Source: Nemertoderma westbladi (lineage: Eukaryota > Xenacoelomorpha > Nemertodermatida > Nemertodermatidae). From it: a stretch of DNA of 64,000 nucleotides. Shown one piece after another: positions 12,015 to 22,773 of this stretch. The stretch is taken from positions 62,001 through 126,000 of the forward strand of contig JAUCBJ010001154.1 of assembly GCA_032718475.1 (NCBI GenBank), written 5' to 3'. Numbering within the stretch: position 1 is the first letter of the stretch; every line of letters starts with the position of its first letter. A program made the position numbers and the translations under genes. The notes under the pieces are model-generated. The model did not search any database. It worked only from the letters and a program-made list of their open reading frames with translations, and was not told the DNA's origin.

Positions 12015-15000
12015 GTCGTCGTTACGATTTTGACATGCTAATAACTTTGTCGGATTTAAAGCTGCCAAGTTGAAAATTTGTAGGTATCAATATGAGCAAA
12101 AGTTGAGATTTTTGAGAGACTTTCAGACACCATCAGTGCAATGGTCTCCCGCTAGAGGGCCACATGTCTAAACATTAAATGCCCTCCCATTTCTTTGCTT
12201 TTAATCCGTTTAAGCTGAAACTTGGCAGATATGTATTAGACCATTAGCTGTGACTTTCAAAGGAGGCGAATCCATCTGCAGTTCTCCAGTCTGCCGCTAG
12301 AGGGCCAAATGTCTGAAAGTGAAATCGTTGTCGTCGTTATGATATTGACATGCTTATAACTTTGTCGAATTTAAAGCTGCCAAGTTGAAAATTTGTTTTG
12401 TTGAAAATCAGTTCAACAGTCACCCGCTATAGGACTACTTTATGCCTGAAAGTGAATAGATTCTCCCGTCTCATTGATTTTAATCAGTTTAAGCTGAATC
12501 TTGCCATATATTCTGGACCACATGCTGCGTCTTTGTGGGGGGGGGGGGGGGGGGGGGGGAGAGATTTAATCGGTCTGCCGCTATACGACGAAATTTCTGA
12601 AAGTGAGATCCGTCTCTCATTTCGTTATCCGTTATTCAAGATGAAACTTGGCCGATGTACGTATGTACTATTCATCCATAGGCTGTGTCTTTGTGGGGCT
12701 GGAGACCCTAATCCATCTTCAGTTCTCACTATACCGCTAGAGTCAGAAATGTCTGAATAGAAATGAAAGAGGTAAAAAGTGATTAGGCGAAATCTGCTTA
12801 AAATTTGCTAATACAGTAATACTTTCGAATTAGTACTTAAATTAAATTTAAGTCACGTGCTGCGCGAAGGCCCCACTTCGTGTAACTTATACAGGTAAAT
12901 CAAATCTTTCAGTTTGCCTCTACCAACCATACATCATTCATTACTTTACCGGGACTTTTCTATTGTTAATGTTATCTTATTTTTAATAAGATTATTAGTT
13001 ATTAAAAGAATTACACGCACAAATGTAACAAACTTTATTGCTCGCGAACTCTGTCATCTATATTACCGGTAATTCAAATTTGAAAGAGATTTTCACTAAA
13101 TTAATGTCAAAATTACTAAAAATAATCACTCACACTAAATAATTTATTAATCATTAAAAAACATTGTAAATCCACTAAAATTAATGATTTATCACTAAAG
13201 ACAATCATTTATTCACTAAATATAATCATTATTATTTATTAAATAAAATATTTACAATCACTACATCATCACACCAAATACCATCATATTGTTAGGCCCG
13301 CTACTTGAATTGTCTTGGTTGTTTCATTGTGTCACGATAAGTTCCTTGGGGTAGTACGACCTGCCGCTCAGGTTCCACCGCGATATGTCACCAGGGGCGA
13401 AAGGTTCCTGCTGAAGTATTAGATTCCTTAGAAGAAAGGATCACGTTTGTAGAGGAGCAGGATACAGAGGCAGCGATAGGGGAACCAAACCAATAAACGA
13501 AAGTTAACGTGCAGGTTAGTAAAGAGTTACAATTAGGAAAAGATTTAACTAGGTTTAAAAAGGTTAAAAAAAAAAGGTTTAACTTTAAAGGGTAGAAATT
13601 ACGTCCGTTAGGTTCTGCAGCGTTAGTTCCTTCGATTTTCAGGGAAAGGAACAGATTACAGTGACATGTTATTCTAACAAAACAATAAATGAAAGTCATT
13701 AAATCGTTTTCTAGAATTCAGTTGTAAATCAGTTGTAAATAAAAATACAACATGCTACAAAATATTTATAATACAAATACACGCAGGACCTAATGGGAGC
13801 AGAGATGGGGGCCGGTTTTTCACGACCCGGGCCCGTGCCCGTTAATTTTAATTTTCTAAAAATTACAGCATAAAATAAAATTTTAACTTTTATGATCAAT
13901 TTGTATACACTGATTCAAATTACAATATCACTTTGTCATCGTGAGCCACTGATCTGGTAGTTTGTGGATTAGACGATACACACGTTGTGTAGGTCTGCCA
14001 TGTTTACATTTACTGTATGTTTGTTGTTTAAAATGAAATAATGTGCGTGCCTCATCGTTTTAGTTTCGATTACTAACTACTATCAGTCTGTGTCAGACAG
14101 TATCTCAATTTCGATTCAATTGTTTATTTATAACAAAATTAAACAAAAACGCAACAAAAATAAAACAGTAACAAAGTTAAACAAAGACAAAAATAAATGA
14201 TAAAACAACCCTAGTTATAATAAAATAAAATATACATGATAAAAAAATACATCATTTTGTGATAAAAAAAAGTGTAACAAAAATTTTCATATTTTTGTGT
14301 TTTGTTAACTGGATAATATAATTATTCAACAATAGCGGGCTTTCCAATAATTAGAATGTGGCCCAAACCCGGCCTGGCCCGGCCCGTGTCCATCTCTGAA
14401 TGGGAATGACCAAAGGACCCAATGACGTGACCATTTAAAGCTGCAGTGGGACCTAATGCGAAATGGAAGGTGATTATTTTTAGAGAAAAATGATTAAAAT
14501 TTGTGGAATGTGAATAAATTTAGTGGAAAGTAATTAACTTTTAAATTAATTTAAGTGCAATATCATTATATTTAGTGGATAAATAATTAATATTGGAGCA
14601 ATCTGGTCTCAGGGAGATGATAATGTTACAGTAACACGCTATTCTAACCAAAACAATAAAATAAATTCAATAGCACAGGTTATAGTATATTTTTAAATCA
14701 GTAGTAATTTGTAATCAGCTGTTATTTGCGTCGATATTCCCCTGTAGAGGGATGAAATTTGAATGTATCAGGTGCGCCCCTTAGCGGCCCCCTACAGTAG
14801 TTGATGTACACACAACGGGGTATTGCTCGCTACAATTTCAGCCCTGTTGGATATTATTTCAATAATTAATTAATTAATTATATTTACCATTCCCAATATT
14901 ACGAGTGTCGATAGAGTAGCACTGCTCCATATGCGTATCGGCGCCACGTTGGGATTCCCCGATAGACTCGCTTGTTGCCCAGTAACCACAGTCTCCTGGT

Positions 15001-17674
15001 CTGGATGGACGTCTAGACAGGAAATATCCTCTGTGTGGCCGAAGTAGTGTCTCTGTTTGTCCAGATCCTGGTTGTATATCACGGCTACGGTACCCACGTG
15101 GTACACAATCTCAGAGGAACCCAAAGTGTGTAAGTTATTCCGGGTATCGTAACCACGGTAACCGTATACCCAATCGAGAACCGGCTTGCGATCGGGCGGG
15201 AGGCCTTTCTCTTCCCATTGGGAAAGTTTGTCAGTTGAGGGAACGTAGAAGGACCTCTCCATCCCGTGAATGTTCACTGTTATCGTTTCTTCTAGATCAT
15301 CAGCTGTGTCATCTCTATCAACCATTGCGTCGTAACTATTATTGCGAAAACAAGAAATTTAGTAAATTTAGGAACTTTATTATTTTAGACAATAAATATT
15401 TAAGTTTATTTTGTGGTAATTCGTAGGATCGTACAATACTGTATATTCCACATTCGATAATAAAACGTAACGGAAAACACTCTTTTCCACTCATTTTCTT
15501 TAGCGAAATTCACAGATATTCCGCCCTAGTGTATTGAGTTTTTGTTGAGTTTGGTATTCTAGTAAACTCCTGTAAAACTCAAGCGCTCGAACAGAATAGT
15601 TGAATTTGGCTAATCTGAAAATGAGTGAAAAAATCGGTGTACTCCGCTTACTTTTTATAAGTTTAGTCCATTCCGTTCCGATGGCCTTAATCTTTCTCTC
15701 CAATGGTCCACATATATTTTACTCATATATATCTGCACTCAGTTTACCAATTCGGTTGTTGAACTGATATATCACTAACTGCACTCACCTTACTAACGCA
15801 TCCTGCGATATTGTACTCATCTCCCTTGAAGAGGATCCAAACAACTTCTGCCTTTCCGTGGCCCCGTCCGTGGTGGAAGCTTGGTACCCCGCTCCTCCGG
15901 TGTCTGTCTGCACTGTATCCGGTTTCCGGGACAACGAGTAGCTACCGCCGTATCCGTTGCGATGCTGGTCTTTATTTCGAGCGCTCCGCCCTTGATAATA
16001 ATTAGACACTGGTTTGTCCACAGGGATCTCGTTTTGTATATGTGTTACATCTCGCAGCGCTTCGTGGCCACAACAAATGAATTTATCATTTTTCGCGCTG
16101 TCGCTTAGTAGTTGAGAGACGCTGGTGATCCTCCCGCCCGTCTGCATCGAGTACAGCCTACGAATCGGGGGGCTAGCCATGTGAATTGTAGAGCCCATCG
16201 AGTTTAGTATTTGTTCAAAAGTTTGTTTAGTTTTCGGGTGTATTAACACTCTGCCTTGACTTTGTCTGTGGGTGTTACTTACGACATTTATATACCGCGG
16301 CTTTGAAGTGTGAAACACAGGTTTCGGTGATCCATTGCCATCTTGCGACGATGATAATGAATTAGAATGATCGCTTATCTCACGTCCTTTGTAAAGTAAC
16401 GTGTCCGTCTGTCGTCTGCCCCCTCCCGGCTGGAGATTGACCCAATGATTCTCTTTGGAATCTCCATAGCGACAACCAATCACAAAGCTCCCGCTCGCAC
16501 AAACGTATGATTTCTCGTGTTGTAGTTCTATGACCTCGTTCACTGGCTCTCCGTTCATTTTGTATAGGTACCTCACCCCGCAAGGCAAAGATATCTTTTC
16601 ACTTAGATAAACTAAAAGTGTCTCTAGAATTGGGAATTTTTTAAGGGAAATCGCCGTGGAGTAGCCGCGGAACTGAGAGTCCCCGTTGCGATAGAAATGG
16701 CACATATTGGCGCGATGGTGCACTATAAGTGGTAGACGCCTTTGTCTTACCTCGAAATTCCTCGGTAGAGGAATTTCGACGTCCAAATCTCCGCTGTTTG
16801 GGCTTTCCAGCTCAACATCCTGTCGATTCAAATGTTTTTTCGTGTTCCTGTTTTCGCCTCTTTGAAGCCTGGGGATTTGGCTCCGAGAACGATCTCTTTG
16901 TGAGCGATTTGTTTGGTCAATAATGCTCCTCTTATTATCAAGTTCACCGTCGTAAACAATAACTGGTATATTGTTTGCATCATTCATTGCTGTCCTCGAC
17001 ACATTGCGATTATGTGCGGGTTTCCTTGGTGATAGAACTTTCGCAGGGCTCCTGCGTATCGCGTAACTATCCCCCGCGATATCATCGGGTATTTCCTTGC
17101 GACCGAGTAGCGCCTGCGCGCGATACACTGCCGATTGTCGGGCCGGCAGATCCTCGATATTTAGGTTGGTTCCCGACTTGGGCCGATCGCTTCGCAGCCC
17201 CGAACGCTCGCTGACGGCAGACCCGTACCGCGAACGCGGCCGGTCCCCTTGCGAGCCGATCACGTGGAGCGTCGAGGGATTTTGATCCCTGGGGACGGTG
17301 ACCGAGATGGGGATCCTCACATCTTCGTTGTCGTCGACACCACGCGAACCATCGACGAAATCCCACAGAGCTTCAACGTTAATATCAACGTCCTTTTGAG
17401 TGATGTCCTCTACAACGTTGATAACGTCATGTTTATTGGTCCTCGCTTCCAACAGCTGTCTGCCCTCAATATTGTAGTAATCGTTACCGATATTAATAGT
17501 TATTGTTTTCAAACCGCTGGTCCGTTCCTCTTGTAACGAATGTATCATGTATCCAGGAAGGCTAATATGGACAGGAATTGTTGTTGCATGGTTATCGGTG
17601 ATCACTCTACTATCTTTATCTTGAGAGAACCGCTGATCACCCACATATACATCAACATTGTCTGTCTGACTCAT
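10127..17674 (-). CDS. DCX-EMAP: DCX-EMAP: doublecortin, HELP and WD40 microtubule-associated protein
   Basis: Three exons (17674-15789, 15335-14888, 11653-10127) join in phase into 1286 residues. Order of parts: a basic, Ser/Arg-rich N-terminal region (1-320) with repeated short IP-x-hydrophobic motifs; two doublecortin domains (about 323-403 and 459-537); a HELP domain (about 646-712) with HGMERSFYVPS and LDWVYGYRGYD; then WD40 repeats to the end, including HLYFWK, GDSSGSITVW and GIWPGLQLGVDVN, hallmarks of EML/EMAP propellers. EMAP proteins bind microtubules through the HELP/WD40 part, and doublecortin domains bind the microtubule lattice. The same DCX-DCX-HELP-WD40 order occurs in Drosophila DCX-EMAP, which is needed in ciliated mechanosensory neurons; a ciliary or sensory role here is inference. 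The start ATG is at 17674, and the stop is TAG at 10129-10127. An extra 5' exon cannot be excluded. Confidence 0.92.
11874..12890. mobile_element. MITE-like element (family G), in DCX-EMAP intron 2
   Basis: It starts gtggggcgagccacgaagt and ends gctgcgcgaaggccccac. The tips are roughly inverted (GTGGGGC / GGCCCCAC). Inside are repeats of a block ending ccgctagagggccaaatgtc, at about 12150, 12292, 12577 and 12736. It also carries a gtc trinucleotide run (about 11950-12026) and a 23-G run (12537-12559). Partial relatives lie at 20330-20765, 21070-21708, 53745-54115, 57350 and 63650-63735. No transposase is present. Confidence 0.6.
13430..13690. repeat. Degenerate copies of MITE family M core
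   Basis: Two diverged pieces of the recurring core that reads, in one orientation, aaaggagcaggttacagngg, then cacgttattctaaccaaaac and aataaac. The same core is found at about 14620, 24560, 27530, 35120, 43690, 43890, 45890, 48540 and 58980. Confidence 0.55.
13800..14398. mobile_element. Non-autonomous hAT-like element with 8-bp target duplication
   Basis: The element begins CAGAGATGG at 13800 and ends CCATCTCTG at 14398. It is flanked by aatgggag (13792-13799) and aatgggaa (14399-14406), an 8-bp target-site duplication with one mismatch. Short CAG-type inverted tips and an 8-bp duplication are typical of the hAT superfamily. Both subterminal regions are rich in cccg/ggcc motifs. The interior is AT-rich without a transposase. 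It sits in DCX-EMAP intron 2. Confidence 0.65.
14600..14760. repeat. MITE family M fragment
   Basis: It contains the family core in reverse orientation (cgctattctaaccaaaac) followed by aatcagctgttatttgcgtc, the subterminal segment seen in the complete copies at 24451 and 27431. It lies in DCX-EMAP intron 2. Confidence 0.55.
14888..15335 (-). CDS. DCX-EMAP: DCX-EMAP exon 2: HELP domain and first WD40 blade
   Basis: The acceptor ends aatag at 15336. The first base T completes the AG left by exon 1 to make Ser629, followed by YDAMVDRDD. The exon runs 149 further codons and ends ...IRIWSSATLSTLVILGM at a donor (atg|gtaaat). HELP and the first WD blade (HTEDISCLDVHPDQETVVTG) align without gaps to memory of EML proteins. 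Confidence 0.9.
15789..17674 (-). CDS. DCX-EMAP: DCX-EMAP exon 1: N-terminal region and both doublecortin domains
   Basis: This 1886-bp exon starts at ATG 17674 (MSQTDNVDVYVGDQRF) and gives 628 codons plus two bases (AG). The donor is taag|gtgagt at 15788-15787. DCX1 contains MCHFYRNGD, TLLVYLSEKISLP and VRYLYKMNG; DCX2 contains RVLIHPKTKQTFEQIL, IRRLYSMQTGG and FICCGHEALRD. The exon is much richer in G+C than its flanks. If read through, the frame meets TGA inside the donor, so the splice is needed. Confidence 0.9.
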
Positions 17675-17899
17675 CTTAACATTAACTAGAATACTTCACT
17701 GTATTAATATTATTATACTACTACTGTTTTTAAATGAATAGTTAGAGGAAAAGTGAGAATGGAAACGACTACAGTAATTTTATAAAGTGCTTTACTCCAC
17801 TAATAATCGAAACCTCAGTGCAAGATATAATAGCACTAAACTAATAAAACTTAAAAACGTTTTGATATTTACTTTATATCATCTTATATCGAAACGGTA

Positions 17900-19720
17900 G
17901 GATATGACATTTTGAATTGGTTATGTTATTGCCGTTGTGATATAATTTGTTCTGAAGTTTCGATTCCCAACTGGAACAACAACAACAGCAAGTTCAGTAA
18001 TAGTGTTGAGGCTGCAAAAAAATATATTTCTCACATGATTAAATCAGGTAGAAGAACAATGTACTTTGAGGAAGCTTCAGATCGTACGAAACGCAGACGA
18101 GTAGAGGAAATAACATCGGAATTTAAAACTCCTGCTCTTGTCGTAGGAACTACAGCTTCCTTGAAACCTGAAGGTAGAAAACGTACATCTGAAATCATCA
18201 AGCATGTTTCTACCGAGCCCGAATCATCTTCAATGTATATATTATGATGATGAAGCTCTTTGCACTAATGTTTGACGGAAAATTAAATAAATCTGTGTAC
18301 CAGATAATCAGAAATAAAGCATGTTCTAAGGGTGTCAACATCTACCCAGCATACAATCATGTCCGGGAAGCCAAGAATAGGTGTTACCCATTAGGAATAA
18401 ATCCCCAGGGTTATCAGGCATCTGTCCCATTGCAAAACCTGCTTGACCAAACCCACACACGTATTTGTGACACTACAGTAGTAGTGAAGTAATTCACCCA
18501 ATCATCACAAATATGAACGATATTTGCCGAATGGTTTTGCGAAGCAAGGTGGGTTTTGATGGGAGTAATGGACAGTCCTCCTCATACAAACAGCTTCCAA
18601 GTTCTGGATCTAACTTTGCTTTGCTGAGGACTCATCCATATTCATTACATGCTTGGTTCCACTGTTGTATGTCGAAACCACAATCCGTCATCTACCTTAT
18701 ACTGTAGAACAATTAGCTTTCCGCGAATCACCGATGAGCAAGAGAGACTATTTAAAGAGATAGCTGATGTAAAATCAAGCTGTCTGTAGTAATATCATCC
18801 CAGGTGATACCTACCTCTCTATCTAAGCTCGCGGTAATGCACATAATTGATGTAATAATGGTTTATGGCAAGGTACACACCGCACTGTATGATAGGACTT
18901 TCAGCAGCCAAAGTTGTTCTTTGTGTGGTGCCACAATTTCACAGATGAATCATACTGCATTGACCACCCGTCGAAGAGAAAAGTCACAGAAAAGAACTCC
19001 ATGTATCACCATGGTCTCTTCTGGAATGCTTGCTGCATATACTGTAGCCTACATAAGAACACGTAAAGTGTGGTCTGTTAGGGGTAAAACAGCAAAGCAG
19101 ATTATGAAAACGGAGAAGGCACTGAACCAAAACCAATTTCATACTGAACTTGGGTTGTCATCATAGATCAACCTAAATCTTGTGGCTCTGGTACGTCCGT
19201 ACGTCCAATGATAGAAATACGGCAAGAAGGGTATTCCAAAATGCTGAGGTCTCTCCAGAATACTTGGCATTGATAAACCATTCCTAGATTGACTGCACAA
19301 CATCCTAATTGCCCTTTGTTGTGGCTTCGATGTTGATACCGACAAATTTCAAGAATGAGAAACAGCTAGACGTTATGTAACCCTTTTTCCATAGTACTAC
19401 ATTCCACAAGCAATGCATAAGGTTCTAATCCATTGGTTTTTGGCTTCCAGCATTAGGTCTAAAACAAAAGTCAATGGCACATTTAGTATGCCACTTGGCA
19501 TATGGGATCAAATAAGACTTAAACTTTCTGGTTTTCGGCTTCCAGCATTAGGTCTAACAAAAAGTCAAACTCTGTCTCCCTACAATACGTTGACGTCGTG
19601 GCAAAGCTTAAATGCCGAAATCTGCGCCATTCTGTCTGTGTTAATTGTGTTTGCCAAATATGCAAATTTTGGCACGTACCAGAAATGGCTCAAAGGCACC
19701 CATTGAGAATTTGAGACCAT
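17900..19720 (+). pseudogene. Broken transposase-like gene, possibly RAG1/Transib-related
   Basis: Conserved blocks follow one another in the plus direction but in different frames: KACSKGVNIYPAYNHVREAK (about 18320-18380), LLDQTHTRIC, VGFDGSNGQS then YKQ (about 18550-18595), RNHNPSSTLYCRTISF (about 18670-18720), SCSLCGATISQMN (about 18915), an ELGLSS block followed after a stop by IDQPKSCGSGTS (about 19140-19200), and YYIPQAMHKVLIHW (about 19395-19436). These blocks match, from memory, a repetitive protein family common in invertebrate genomes. The GFDG motif and the CxxC finger suggest a DDE transposase of the Transib/RAG1 type, which is inference. Frameshifts and stops separate the blocks, so the copy is dead. 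Its 3' third is repeated inverted at 22105-22773. Confidence 0.6.
19328..19715. repeat. Left arm of a long inverted repeat (transposase-like 3' end)
   Basis: This matches the reverse complement of 22105-22773 from the motif gaaatttgtcggnatcaac at the outer end to aatgggtgcctttgagcc at the inner end. The left arm lacks about 270 bp found in the right arm (roughly 22211-22480). The junction lies at gcttaaatgc|cgaaatctg. Confidence 0.85.
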
Positions 19721-20329
19721 CTCAGAAGATTCGCTGCTATCGAAAACTTCGAAATAATGAATTTTGATTGCAAAACAGGGTTGCTGGGCCACTGTGGTGT
19801 GGCGGGAAATTTAAAGATTCAACCAGATTTAATGTCTGCAGTCTGCCTGTTGCACCGGCCATGCATGCATCGTAAGATGTACCTCTCTGGTATCTGGCAC
19901 CGTGCTCTCACTTTTCTTAACGGTAATGATGGTGTGTATCAGCGTATGTGTTTACCGTATCATGTGTCAGGGGGGTGTACATTAATAATAATTAACATAC
20001 CGGCAGACCGGTATCCCTATCACTATTGTAACGCGCGTATGCCTTACTGAACAGAACACTGCCGCCTCTATATAGAGGCACTATACTGTATCGTCTGTAT
20101 GTGATCTGATATGGAGGATTGGATTAGGCTAAAAGATAGAGCTTGTAACAACGAAGGGAAGGTAAGGAAGGTGGTCAGATTAAGTACCGGTGATGTGGTT
20201 TAGAGTGTATTACGAAATTAATAATTAATATTATGTTAATCTTAATCTAGGCAGAAGCATTTTGTTGAACCGTGAGATTTATGGCTATCCCTCCCTATCT
20301 GTAGACATTAATAATTGAGCTGAGGTTTT

Positions 20330-20765
20330 TGTCAGACTTTCAGTGAGACCACAAACATAGACTTCCGCTAGAGGGCCAAATCTCTATAAACATTAAATCA
20401 ATTTCGAAATTGAAATAATTTCTTTGTTTTTATTCCGTTCAAGCTGAAACCCTCGGCAGATAGGTTAGACAACTGGCTGCATCTTTTTGGGGACGGTTAT
20501 CCATCTGCCTGCAGTTCTCTAGTCTGCTGCCAAACGGTTAAATGTCTGATAATCGTTCTCCTATTTATTTATTTATATTCCGTTTATATTAATATTTATT
20601 TATTAACAATTCACTTCATAGGTAAATAATAAGTTAATATCAAGGGCTGGGTCGGTCTGTCGCTTGAGGGCACCTTCGGCCAGGGGAAATGTTTGCATAT
20701 TTTATTTATAATTTTGTGTTGAAACTTAATGTTAATTTATACTTGCTGAGCGAAGGCCCCAGTGC
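20330..20765. repeat. Remnant of MITE family G
   Basis: It has the same ordered motifs as the element at 11874: ccgctagagggccaaat, ttcaagctgaaa, ctgcagttctctagtctg, and the tip gagcgaaggcccca. It is diverged, with no coding content. Confidence 0.55.
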
Positions 20766-20789
20766 CACCACGCTACGCTACTACTACTA

Positions 20790-21163
20790 CTACTCTACTA
20801 GGTCGAGCGAACTCGGACAGTGGAAATGAGATCCTTCCAGGCTTCCCGATTCTCCATAAGTTGTCGCAATTTCGTTTTTCCCAAGTTCAGTATCCCTTTC
20901 AAGTTGATCTATATATGTTATGGCCGGTCGTCCACGACTACGCTTTCCATGAGTTGGTTGCCAGAAAAGTAGATCTGGTATGACCTCGTCTTTACTTCGC
21001 CAGCAGTGCCCACTGAATCTTAATCTGCGTTCACGGAGGGTGGTTGATACAGGTGGTATTGTACCATAAAGCGCGGCGTTTGTGGGGCGAGACACGTAGT
21101 CGGCGAGCCTTTGCATACGGTTCATATAGGGCAAATGGGGCATGTCCGTCTGTCTGTCCGTCT

Positions 21164-21196
<33 letters not shown>

Positions 21197-21980
21197 GTAA
21201 ATGTTTGAACGCGAATTTCTCGGCATCGCTCGTTCGGAATTGAACCAAACTTAGTAGGTAAGTAGTAGAGAGAAAGTTTAGAAATTTTGTAAAGTTTGGT
21301 GAAAAATCATGCAGTCTGACGTCAGCTACGACAGATTATGTGGTTTTTAGAAAATGTTAAATTTCTCGGGAAGGCCTCATTTTCCTGAGCTGAAATTTTG
21401 ATGGCCTGTAGAGAATCATGAAGTCTATCTTTTACGAAATTGAAAAGTTAAGACATTTAATTGGGGATCCGCTAGAGACTCAGAAGTAATGACATAGGCC
21501 TACCGGTACGGTACTGCTGTACAGTGGTGCACTGGTAAGTACGAAATTGCAGAATAACAATTTGACACCACCTAGCGGATTAACATATGATTGTATATCG
21601 AATGAATACATTTATAGCATGGGATATGGGGTCCAAACTAGACATGCCCCATTTGCTCTATATGAACCGTATGCCAAGGCTTGCCGACTACGTGCTGCGC
21701 GAAGTCCCCACGAACGTGTCATGTGTTGTCTCCAGCTGATATTTAGGGCTGCCCTTAGTAGTCTTGTGTAGTCCATCTATTCGTTGTTCAAGTGATTTAG
21801 TCAGTGTCCAGGTATAAGAATACAAAGAACTTAGTCTTCAGGTACCTGCAGAGATCTGATTTCCAGATGGTATCCATTTTTGATAGAGCTACCCAAGCCT
21901 TTGCTTTCCTAACTTCTATGTCCTTTTTGCTACTCTCTATCCATGATCCTAGGTACTGGAAGTCGGTAGTAGTCGGTAGG
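20790..21980 (-). pseudogene. LINE family B fragment, split by a MITE insertion
   Basis: Reading minus, about 21975-21725 encodes FQYLGSWIESSKKDIEVRKA then KAWVALSKM and WKSDLCRYLKTKFF, then in a shifted frame NISWRQHMT. After the MITE at 21070-21708 the frame resumes with NAALYGTIPPVSTTLRERRL, RFSGHCWRSKDEVIPD and HGKRSRGRPAITYIDQL. These are the end of a LINE RT and its C-terminal tail. Joined across the insertion, the family order is continuous. It differs in sequence from LINE family A in this window. Frameshifts and stops mark it as dead. Confidence 0.75.
21070..21708. mobile_element. MITE with about 65-bp terminal inverted repeats, inserted in a LINE
   Basis: The left end reads gtggggcgagacacgtagtc and continues through gcatacggttcatata to ggcaaatggggcatgtc. 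The reverse complement of the right end, gtggggacttcgcgcagcac, continues with the same subterminal motifs. Inside the left arm is a tccg/tctg tetranucleotide run near 21147-21195. A relative at 63122-63735 shares the run, the segment gtaaatgtttgaacgc and the tip. Confidence 0.75.
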
Positions 21981-22104
21981 CAGTTATGTTAATATTATCG
22001 ATACAGTGTACTAAACGTAAATGATATATGTTTTGTACTGCCGGCTAAGTATTTACCGTTGAAGGTAAATTTACTACCAGTTTATTATTATAATTATTAT
22101 TACT

Positions 22105-22773
22105 GTGGATCTCAAATTCTCAATGGGTGCCTTTGAGCCATTTCTGGTACGTGCCAAAATTTGCATATTTGGCAAACATAATAAACACAGACAGAATGGC
22201 GCAGATTTCGGTTCCACGAGGTATAGCAGGGTGCTGTGCCGAAGCGTTAACAAATGGTTTCAAATTCTCTAGCAGCACAGAATTGCCACTTTTTAGCATG
22301 TGGACATGGCACTTTTGTTTGGCCTGGCACAAAATATCAAAATCGCTAAAGCTTCATTGAAATGTGGCATTTTCGGCATTTACAGGTTTTCAAAGCTATT
22401 TGATGCGATTATCTCTGATATGTTCCATAAGTGGCACAATTTCCTGTAACCTTAGTAAACTGAAGTAAGTTTTAAGCATTTAAGCTTTGCCACGACGTCA
22501 ACGTATTGTAGGGAGACAGAGTTTGACTTTTTGTTAGACCTAACGCTGGAAGCCGAAAACCAGAAAGTTTAAGTCTATTTGATCCCATATGCCAAGTGGC
22601 ATACTAAATGTGCGATTGACTTTTGTTTTAGACCTAATGCTGGAAGCCAAAAACCAATGGATTAGAACCTTATGCATTGCTTGTGGAATGTAGTAGAGTA
22701 GTACTATGGAAAAGGGGTTACATAACGTCTAGCTGTTTCTCATTCTTGAAATTTGTCGGCATCAACATCGAAG
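22105..22773 (-). pseudogene. Second copy of the transposase-like 3' end, inverted
   Basis: Read on the minus strand this repeats the 3' end of the broken gene at 17900-19720, including the block coding AMHKVLIHW. It also has a 270-bp segment missing from the first copy. The two copies are tail to tail, about 2.4 kb apart. No 5' part of this copy was seen to the right. Confidence 0.7.
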
